Positions 1 to 5,015 of a DNA stretch of 5,015 nucleotides are shown piece by piece. The notes beneath the pieces are model-generated. The model saw only the letters and a program-made list of their open reading frames with translations, was not told where the DNA came from and did no database searches. The stretch comes from JABJJH01 sp047631095 (GTDB lineage: Bacteria > Pseudomonadota > Alphaproteobacteria > UBA8366 > GCA-2717185), in assembly GCA_047631095.1 (NCBI GenBank), contig JBLHZD010000299.1:1-5015 (forward strand), in the 5' to 3' direction. The translations under genes and the position numbers were made by a program. Numbering within the stretch: the stretch's first letter is position 1; each line of letters starts with the position of its first letter.

Positions 1-492
1 ATCCGCGCAATCGCCATCCATATCGTATAAACGGGGCGTTAGATCCTCATACACCGCATCTTGGGGAAGCGCATACCGCAAGACTCGGCCATCGTTTAAC
101 CGAACCGCTACCGCCGCCGCCTCAATCGCGTCGCCCAAGACGCCATGACCATACCGACCGGTCGGCGTCGTCAGCCATGCTGCGGCGATATTGGCGGTTC
201 CCTGCGTTACCGTCGCATGGGGAATTATATCCGTCGGCGGCGCTTCCGGCGTCTGCGGTTTAACCGCGCGCAAGGTGATCTCACCGTCTTTCGACAACGG
301 TTTAAAATCGCCTTTATCGGTTACGACCCGCACATCACCCATCAGCGCGTCAACGGTAATATGCCGTAGCCCCGTAACCGTTCCAATTTCAGTTAAGCGC
401 CACGCCGCCGCAGCACTGGAAACCGTAATCCCGGAAACTGTAATCCCGAAAACCGCAATCAACGCTAACCCTATAAACAGGCAAAACCGCAT
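1..492 (-). CDS. Exported FG-GAP/VCBS-repeat-like protein, 5' part only (runs off the left edge)
   Basis: The frame is open from an ATG at 492 to the window edge (164 codons seen, no stop). The start is supported by a strong GGAGGG Shine-Dalgarno (499-504) six bases upstream. Residues 1-30 look like a Sec signal peptide: a short basic start, a hydrophobic core and a small-residue AAAA stretch before Trp31, so the product is probably periplasmic or exported. Residues 100-155 carry a conserved-looking block (AAWLTTPTGRYGHGVLGDAIEA, then LPQDAVYEDLTPRL). This leads into D157-x-D159-x-D161, which resembles the Asp-rich calcium loop opening an FG-GAP/VCBS repeat, although Cys162 stands where Gly is usual. 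From family memory, alphaproteobacterial 'VCBS repeat-containing proteins' have this layout, with propeller-type repeats further on. The molecular function is unknown. It lies 50 bp after serA on the same strand and is probably co-transcribed. The family call is moderately secure and the gene itself is secure. Confidence 0.78.
   Translation of the reverse strand, partial: MRFCLFIGLALIAVFGITVSGITVSSAAAAWRLTEIGTVTGLRHITVDALMGDVRVVTDKGDFKPLSKDGEITLRAVKPQTPEAPPTDIIPHATVTQGTANIAAAWLTTPTGRYGHGVLGDAIEAAAVAVRLNDGRVLRYALPQDAVYEDLTPRLYDMDGDCAD
418..462. repeat. 15-bp in-frame tandem repeat, three copies, in a signal-peptide coding region
   Basis: Plus-strand units are GGAAACCGTAATCCC (418-432), GGAAACTGTAATCCC (433-447) and the more diverged GAAAACCGCAATCAA (448-462). 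Read on the minus strand they encode LIAVF, GITVS and GITVS (residues 11-25) of the exported protein, within and just after the hydrophobic core of its signal peptide. The first two copies differ at one base, a synonymous change. Because the unit is 15 bp, gain or loss of copies would keep the frame. Confidence 0.8.
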
Positions 493-508
493 GGGCGTCC
501 CTCCGAAA

Positions 509-550
509 TTCCGATTAGTGAGTTCCGGTCAGTGAGTTCCGATCAGAAGG
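509..550. repeat. 14-bp tandem repeat, about three copies, at the 3' end of serA
   Basis: Plus-strand units are TTCCGATTAGTGAG (509-522), TTCCGGTCAGTGAG (523-536) and TTCCGATCAGAAGG (537-550). The third unit is diverged at its end and overlaps the serA stop codon and last codons. The repeat fills most of the gap between serA and the exported-protein gene. No inverted-repeat terminator is visible here, which fits read-through transcription between the two genes. Confidence 0.75.
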
Positions 551-2120
551 CCAACAATTTGGTCTGCATCACATTTGGCAGCGCCAGCACGGTGTCGAGC
601 AATGCTGCGTCAACGGGCTGGTCCACCTGAATCAGGGCGATGGCGTCGCCGCCATCCGACATGCGGCCAAGGTGGAAGGTCGCAATGTTAACGCCAGCAT
701 CGCCAAGGGTCTTTCCCAGATCGCCAATAACGCCAGGCTCATCCTTGTTAGTGATGTACAGCATATGCGGCGCAAATTCGGCCTCGATCTCGATCTCCTT
801 GATATTCACGATTCGCGGCTTCCCGCCACCGAACAACGTCCCCGTCACGCTGCGCGATTGCCGCTCCGTCTTAACCGTCAACCGGATCAGAGTTTCATAA
901 TCGCCGGGTTGTTCGTTTTTCGATTCTGTCACGCTGATATTGCGGTCCCGCGCCACCGCAGGCGCGCTGACCATATTAACCGACTCCAACATCGGCGACA
1001 GCAATCCCGTCAACGCCGCCGACACCAGCGGGCGCGTATTTAACGTCGCGACATGACCTTCAAATTCAATCGACACCGATTTAACGCCCGTCTCCGTCAA
1101 CTGACCCGCGAAACTACCCAGATTTTCCGCCAAGGCCATGTAGGGCGCTAGTTTCGGCGCATCCTCAGCCGTAACCGACGCCATATTAATCGCGTTCGTC
1201 ACAGCGCCTGTCAGCAGGTAATCGGACATTTGTTGTGCGACCTGCAGCGCTACCTTTTCCTGCGCTTCCGAGGTCGCCGCGCCAAGATGGGGCGTACACA
1301 CAATCGCCGGGTTTCCAAACAAGACGCTTTCGCGCGCGGGTTCTTCGGTAAAGACGTCAAACGCAGCGCCCGCGACCTGACCTTCTTCAATAGCCGCGAC
1401 AATCGCGTCCTCGTCCACCAGACCGCCGCGCGCGCAATTCACAATCCGCACGCCTTTGCGCATGGTTGCGATGGCCTCGGCGTTGATGATGTTTCGCGTC
1501 GAATCCGTCAGCGGCGTATGCAAGGTGATGAAGTCGGCGCGTGCGAACAGCTCGTCCAACTCGACCTTTTCCACGCCAATATCGACGGCGCGTTCCGGCG
1601 ACAAATACGGATCATGCGCAACGACCCGCATTTTCAATCCCTGCGCCCGGTCGGCGACAATGGACCCAATGTTTCCGCAACCAATAAGCCCTAATGTCTT
1701 GCCGTCGAGTTCAATGCCCATGAAACGGGATTTTTCCCATTTTCCAGCTTGCGTGGACGCATCGGCGGCGGGTATCTGGCGCGCCAGCGAGAACATCAAG
1801 CCAATGGCGTGCTCCGCTGTCGTCGTCGCATTCCCGTAGGGTGTGTTCATGACGACGACGCCCTTCTGCGTCGCGACGCCAATATCGATGTTGTCGACGC
1901 CAATACCAGCGCGGCCAATCACTTTCATGTTGGTCGCCGCCGCCAGTACTTCGGCGGTCGCCTTGGTGGCCGAACGAACCGCCAGGCCATCATAGTCGCC
2001 AATGCAGGCGATAAGCTCTTCCGGGCTCATCCCCGTCTTCACATCAACTTCAATCCCACGCTCGCGGAAAATATCGGCGGCGCGGGGGCTGAGATTGTCC
2101 GAAATCAGGACCTTCGGCAT
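543..2120 (-). CDS. serA: D-3-phosphoglycerate dehydrogenase (long form with C-terminal ACT domain)
   Basis: This cytoplasmic enzyme oxidises 3-phosphoglycerate to 3-phosphohydroxypyruvate with NAD+, the first committed step of serine synthesis. The 525-residue length matches long-form PGDHs, which are typically about 525-530. Domains in order are an N-terminal substrate-domain segment (about 1-100, with the substrate-binding AVRSAT around Arg49), a Rossmann NAD domain with GCGNIG at 147-152 and Asp170 as the likely NAD-selecting acidic residue, and a return to the substrate domain. The expected active-site residues are present: Arg231 (NCARGG), Glu260 (VFTEEP) and His278 (CTPHLGA). An intervening ASB-like domain follows (about 320-440), then an ACT domain (about 453-525, KDEPGVIGDLGKTL). 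ACT domains in this family commonly mediate serine feedback inhibition, so that is likely here but not demonstrated. The start is supported by GAAAGGG (2128-2134) seven bases upstream of the ATG. The gene lies 32 bp after serC on the same strand. Confidence 0.97.
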   Translation of the reverse strand: MPKVLISDNLSPRAADIFRERGIEVDVKTGMSPEELIACIGDYDGLAVRSATKATAEVLAAATNMKVIGRAGIGVDNIDIGVATQKGVVVMNTPYGNATTTAEHAIGLMFSLARQIPAADASTQAGKWEKSRFMGIELDGKTLGLIGCGNIGSIVADRAQGLKMRVVAHDPYLSPERAVDIGVEKVELDELFARADFITLHTPLTDSTRNIINAEAIATMRKGVRIVNCARGGLVDEDAIVAAIEEGQVAGAAFDVFTEEPARESVLFGNPAIVCTPHLGAATSEAQEKVALQVAQQMSDYLLTGAVTNAINMASVTAEDAPKLAPYMALAENLGSFAGQLTETGVKSVSIEFEGHVATLNTRPLVSAALTGLLSPMLESVNMVSAPAVARDRNISVTESKNEQPGDYETLIRLTVKTERQSRSVTGTLFGGGKPRIVNIKEIEIEAEFAPHMLYITNKDEPGVIGDLGKTLGDAGVNIATFHLGRMSDGGDAIALIQVDQPVDAALLDTVLALPNVMQTKLLAF

Positions 2121-2152
2121 ATCTGTACCCTTTCAGAGTAACGAAACAATTA

Positions 2153-3307
2153 TTAAGCGTTGGTGGACTCAAGCAGCTGGCTGTAGCTCCACTCCAGCCA
2201 AGGGGTCAACGCTGCCACATCACTGGCCTCGATGGTGGAGCCGCCCCAAATGCGCAACCCGGCGGGGGCATCGCGGTGCCCGGCGATATCATAGGCGACG
2301 TTTTCGGCCTCCAGAAGCGCCGCCATGCGTTTTGGCGCCGCCGATTTCGCCTCATCGTCCAGCGGACAGGCGTCAGACAAGGCCAGGCAGATCGACGTGC
2401 TCGACAATGTCTCCGGATCTTTGGCGAGGAACTCAATCCAGTCGGTCTTCGCCACCCAGGTGCGAATGGCGTCCAAATTCGCCTCTGAGCGCGCCTTAAG
2501 CGCCGCCAGTCCCCCGATTGATTCGGCCCATTTCAACGTGTCGATACAATCTTCAACCGCCAACATTGACGGCGTGTTGATCGTCTCGCCCCGAAAAATA
2601 CCTTCATTGATTTTGCCGCCCTTGGTCATCCGGAATATTTTCGGCAACGGCCAGGAAGGCGTATGAGTTTCCAACCGTTCCGCCGCGCGCGGCGACAACG
2701 CCAACATGCCGTGCGCGGCTTCGCCACCCAGAATTTTTTGCCACGACCAGGTGATGACATCCAGCTTCTCCCACGGCAAATCCATGGCGAAGACGGCCGA
2801 CGTCGCGTCGCAAATCGTCAGGCCTTCCCGGTCCGCGTCAATCCAGTCGCCGTTGGGCGCACGAACGCCGCTTGTCGTGCCGTTCCAGGTAAAGATCACA
2901 TCGCGTGAAAAATCCACCGAGGCGAGATCGGGCAAAACGCCGTATTCCGACGCCAATACGCGCAAATCGTCGATCTTAAGCTGGTTTTTAATGTCATTCG
3001 CCCACCCCATGCCGAAAGATTCCCAGGTGAGGACATCAACCCCGCGCGCGCCGAGTAAGGACCATAAAGCCATTTCAACCGCACCTGTATCCGACGCGGG
3101 AACAATCGCCAGACGATACCCTTCCGGCAATCCCAAAATCGCCTTCGTGCGATCGATCACGGAGGCCAGCTTGGCTTTTCCCAGCCCGGAACGATGCGAA
3201 CGGCCCAAGGCCGCGTCCGCCAGACATTCCGGCGTCCAGCCCGGACGTTTGGAACAGGGGCCAGACGAAAAATTAGGATTCGCCGGCTTGGTATTCGGCT
3301 TCAACAT
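2153..3307 (-). CDS. serC: Phosphoserine aminotransferase (alphaproteobacterial/Methanosarcina type)
   Basis: This PLP enzyme of the class V aminotransferase fold transfers the amino group of glutamate to 3-phosphohydroxypyruvate, giving O-phosphoserine. It uses the product of the adjacent serA. The 384-residue protein opens with PANPNFSSGPCSKRPGW, characteristic of the SerC branch found in alphaproteobacteria and Methanosarcina rather than of the E. coli branch. Visible PLP-site elements are Asp167 (ICDATSAVF, expected to contact the pyridine nitrogen), Lys191 in WSWQKILGG (the Schiff-base lysine) and NTPS at 244-247 (cofactor phosphate region). WNGTTSG (141-147) is probably an active-site loop. 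The ATG is preceded by AAGGA (3316-3320) eight bases upstream. In some bacteria SerC also acts in pyridoxal phosphate synthesis; nothing here shows that for this branch. It is the first gene of the probable serC-serA operon. Confidence 0.96.
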   Translation of the reverse strand: MLKPNTKPANPNFSSGPCSKRPGWTPECLADAALGRSHRSGLGKAKLASVIDRTKAILGLPEGYRLAIVPASDTGAVEMALWSLLGARGVDVLTWESFGMGWANDIKNQLKIDDLRVLASEYGVLPDLASVDFSRDVIFTWNGTTSGVRAPNGDWIDADREGLTICDATSAVFAMDLPWEKLDVITWSWQKILGGEAAHGMLALSPRAAERLETHTPSWPLPKIFRMTKGGKINEGIFRGETINTPSMLAVEDCIDTLKWAESIGGLAALKARSEANLDAIRTWVAKTDWIEFLAKDPETLSSTSICLALSDACPLDDEAKSAAPKRMAALLEAENVAYDIAGHRDAPAGLRIWGGSTIEASDVAALTPWLEWSYSQLLESTNA

Positions 3308-3320
3308 TCTGATATTCCTT

Positions 3321-3340
3321 GTCTTAATTGCAACTTAGAC
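3321..3340. promoter_or_regulatory. Imperfect 20-bp palindrome upstream of serC (candidate operator)
   Basis: GTCTTAATTG (3321-3330) faces CAACTTAGAC (3331-3340). Eight of the ten pairs around the centre at 3330/3331 are complementary, including an uninterrupted TTGCAA core and GTCT/AGAC ends. It directly abuts the serC Shine-Dalgarno (3316-3320). A site of this size and symmetry could bind a dimeric regulator, or form a weak stem in the leader. No specific regulator is recognised and chance is possible. Confidence 0.3.
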
Positions 3341-3397
3341 AACACGAGACGTCACGTTCGATCTTTCGAATTCACAGTCGCCTGCAAGCGCCGCGCG

Positions 3398-3427
3398 ACT
3401 TTAGGACTCCGCTAATCCCTTCGTCAA
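3398..3427 (-). promoter_or_regulatory. Possible sigma70-like promoter for serC-serA
   Basis: On the minus strand, TTGACG (3427-3422) fits a -35 box and TAAAGT (3403-3398) a weak -10 box, with an 18-bp spacer. Transcription would begin near 3390, giving a leader of about 80 nt that includes the palindrome at 3321-3340. The -35 match is good but the -10 is poor. The placement, between the upstream hairpin and serC, is sensible. Confidence 0.3.
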
Positions 3428-3448
3428 CGACGTATATGCTGCAACGCA

Positions 3449-3479
3449 ATAAAATATAACATGCGGCGCCTCGCCGCAT
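3449..3479 (-). terminator. Probable Rho-independent terminator after the permease gene
   Basis: A perfect 8-bp GC-rich stem, ATGCGGCG (3461-3468) and CGCCGCAT (3472-3479), has a three-base loop. Read on the minus strand it is followed by GTTATATTTTATT, a U-rich though interrupted tail. It starts about 25 bp after the permease stop codon at 3504 and separates that gene from the serC promoter region. Confidence 0.65.
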
Positions 3480-3503
3480 CCTGAAAAGCCGCTCGACAAA
3501 CCA

Positions 3504-4889
3504 TTAAAACCCGTACCACCACGGCGCGAACAAGCTGAAAACCACCCATAGGAGGATGATCAACGGCGCGCCGACACGAACGAAATCTACGAACTTATAG
3601 TGACCAGGGCCCATGACCAGCAAGTTCGTCTGATACCCTATTGGCGAGGCGAACGCGCAATTCGCCGCAAAAACCACGGCCACGGCGAAGGGCTCAACCG
3701 GCGCGCCGGTCGCATGCGCGATACCCACGGCGATGGGGGTGAACAGCACCGCGGTCGCCTTGGTGCTCAGGATATTCGACAGGATCGCCACCAAAAGGAA
3801 AAACGCCGACAGAACCGTGCTGATCGGCGCATCGCCCAAGGCGGATAAAAGCGAGGTGGCCAGAAAATCGGCGCCGCCCGTTTCCTTCAGCGCGGCCCCC
3901 AAAGCCAACGCCGAGACAATGAGGAAAACCAGTTGTCGGTCCAACGCCGCAATGGCGCGCCGCACGCTGACGACGCCTGTGGCCACCATCGCAACCGCGC
4001 CGCCAAGCGCGCTGATGGCGATTGGCAGAACACCCGTCGCCGCCAAACCAACCACGGCGAAAAATATGAAACCGGCGCGTTTCGCATTGTGGGTCGCGGG
4101 TAAATTCGCCGCCGACCATTCCATGAGCAGCACATCATGACTGCCGCGCAAGGATTCGACATCCTGTCGTTGCCCCTGAATCAGCAGAACATCCCCCGCT
4201 TCCAACGGAATTTCAGTCAGTCGCTGGCGCAGAACCATGCTGTTCCGCTCAATGCCGAGCACGATGCAATGATGGGTTTCGCCAAACCTGAAATCCTCCA
4301 TGGTTTCGCCCAGTAAATCCGATGTGGGCGTGACCATCACTTCAGCCATCATCTGATTGCCCGCATTCCATCGCCCGCTCAAATCGTCGCTCTCCGACTC
4401 CTCCTGAACCGGGTGCAGCGCTGACGGATTCCCTCGCGCCGCCGCCACCAGGGCTTTTCGAGTCGCGTTGACGACAAGCACATCCTCGGGCTGGAGCGCC
4501 ATATCCGCCATGGACGCCGGATAGGACCGCTCGTCACGCTGCACCAGAAGGACCCGTAATTCAGGCGCGTTGGCAAACGCCGTCGCAACGGTCTCACCAA
4601 TATGCGCCGACTTTTCCGTCAGTGTAATTTGCGCAACGAACCATTTTTCATCGCCTTCAAATTGCTGCAACGGATCAGAACGATCCGGTAGCAAATACGG
4701 TGCGATTACGAAGAGATACGCCAGCCCGGCAATGGCCAAAATTATGCCCGGAACTGTAAAATCGAAAAATTCAAAGGGCTGCTCGCCCAAATCTGCCAGA
4801 GCGCTGGAAACCAGAAGGTTGGTCGACGACCCGATCAAGGTCGTCATTCCGCCCAGCATCGCTGCAAAGCTAAGTGTCCGTCCGAAGCC
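3504..4889 (-). pseudogene. SLC13/DASS-family permease with two RCK_C domains, 5' part cut off by an IS
   Basis: This is an inner-membrane anion/carboxylate-type transporter of the divalent anion:Na+ symporter superfamily, with the substrate not predictable here. The coding frame extends upstream of the ATG at 4859, adding GFGRTLSFAA before MLGGMTTLIGSS, a conserved stretch in these permeases. It then meets an in-frame TAA (4892-4890) exactly at the IS junction. Counting from Met at 4859, GSSTNL (10-15) is the first SNT-type motif and a membrane segment lies near 36-56. Two cytoplasmic RCK_C/TrkA_C-like domains span about 66-147 and 160-243, the second preceded by MVTPTSDLLGETM. C-terminal membrane segments run from 262 to 450, with the second SNT-like motif SPIGYQTNLLV at 405-415. 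Relatives are about 590 residues, so roughly 140 N-terminal residues are missing. No Shine-Dalgarno precedes Met4859, so the fragment is unlikely to make a working transporter. The rest of the frame is intact, suggesting a recent break. Confidence 0.8.
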
Positions 4890-4892
4890 TTA

Positions 4893-5015
4893 ATGAGTCG
4901 GATGAATTGGTTGTCCGGTGCGCTTTCTTGAATTTCGGAATTGATTGTGATTCCCTTTGCGGAACCGAATCGTTTCGTGAGGTGCGCCATGTGGACTGCC
5001 GAGAACCGCCCCCGC
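4893..5015 (+). mobile_element. Left end of an IS5-family insertion sequence (partial, runs off the right edge)
   Basis: Permease homology on the minus strand stops at 4889. From about 4893 the sequence changes to a roughly 95-base leader ending in a plus-strand transposase start at 4989. The terminal inverted repeat probably begins near GAGTCGGATGAATTGG (4895 onward). TTAA at 4890-4893 is a plausible target-site remnant, as IS5 relatives often duplicate short T/A-centred targets. The exact boundary is uncertain by about five bases because the right end is outside the window. The family call rests on the transposase N-terminus and on the abrupt gene interruption. Confidence 0.7.
4989..5015 (+). 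CDS. IS5-family transposase, first nine codons only
   Basis: The ATG at 4989 begins MWTAENRPR, then the window ends. From memory of the family, many IS5-group transposases start MWTxENRxRYDRSxLRYPSDLTDAEW, and the nine residues seen fit that pattern. GAGGT (4979-4983) five bases upstream is a good ribosome binding site. The frame, the upstream leader and the disrupted neighbouring permease gene all agree. The DDE catalytic residues lie outside the window, so whether the transposase is intact cannot be judged. Confidence 0.68.

Noticed and set aside
145..535. Plus-strand ORFs at 145-369 and 191-535
   Set aside because: They are antisense to the exported-protein gene, have no convincing ribosome binding site and have Arg-rich or low-quality composition.
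1230..1694. Plus-strand 154-codon ORF antisense to serA
   Set aside because: It is Arg-rich shadow translation of serA with no ribosome binding site or motif.
2706..3338. Plus-strand 210-codon ORF antisense to serC
   Set aside because: It mirrors the well-supported serC frame and has no domain-like features. Long antisense frames are common in GC-rich genes.
3357..3370. Short dyad TTCGA-TCTT-TCGAA upstream of serC
   Set aside because: A five-base arm with a four-base loop is expected by chance at this length, and it has no U-tract or other support.
4857..4859. ATG at 4859 as the true start of a 451-residue permease
   Set aside because: Family-like residues continue upstream of it, it falls inside a conserved permease motif, and no Shine-Dalgarno precedes it. 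It is only the first Met left after the IS cut.
4911..4988. Promoter for the transposase, or an outward promoter in the IS end
   Set aside because: Weak TTG-containing hexamers exist, but no convincing -35/-10 pair is visible on either strand.
4848..5014. Open minus-strand frame across the IS junction, containing PDNQFIRLIKASDGHLAL
   Set aside because: It spans both IS and permease sequence in the wrong permease frame and ends soon after the junction. It has no recognisable domain, so it is a chance open frame.

Overview
The window looks like alphaproteobacterial chromosome. The SerC is of the short-motif 'alphaproteobacterial/Methanosarcina' type, the SerA is the long ACT-domain type, and a secreted FG-GAP/VCBS-type gene follows serA. 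Placement near the Rhodospirillales is an inference from protein style, not from any search. Almost everything reads on the minus strand, so transcription runs from high to low coordinates.

Layout, right to left. At the right edge (about 4893-5015) lies the left end of an insertion sequence. Its plus-strand transposase begins at 4989 with the N-terminus MWTAENRPR, typical of IS5-family transposases. The element interrupts a minus-strand SLC13/DASS-type permease gene. The 3' part of that gene (3504-4889) is still one clean open frame, holding a membrane segment, two RCK_C (TrkA_C-like) domains and the C-terminal permease half. The N-terminal part is missing from the frame at the IS junction. 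A hairpin with a T-rich tail (3449-3479) probably ends the permease transcript.

A 196-bp spacer (3308-3503) follows, with a possible sigma70-like promoter and a 20-bp imperfect palindrome just upstream of the serC ribosome binding site. Then come serC (phosphoserine aminotransferase, 3307-2153), serA (phosphoglycerate dehydrogenase, 2120-543) and the start of an exported FG-GAP/VCBS-like protein (492 to beyond the left edge). Gaps of 32 and 50 bp suggest one operon. SerA and SerC catalyse the first two consecutive steps of serine synthesis from 3-phosphoglycerate. The exported protein has no obvious link to that pathway.

Two short triplicated tandem repeats lie within about 130 bp of each other. 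One is a 14-bp unit between serA and the exported-protein gene, and the other is a 15-bp in-frame unit inside the latter's signal peptide. I see no undescribed defence, CRISPR or other novel system. The most notable event is the IS insertion that breaks the permease gene.
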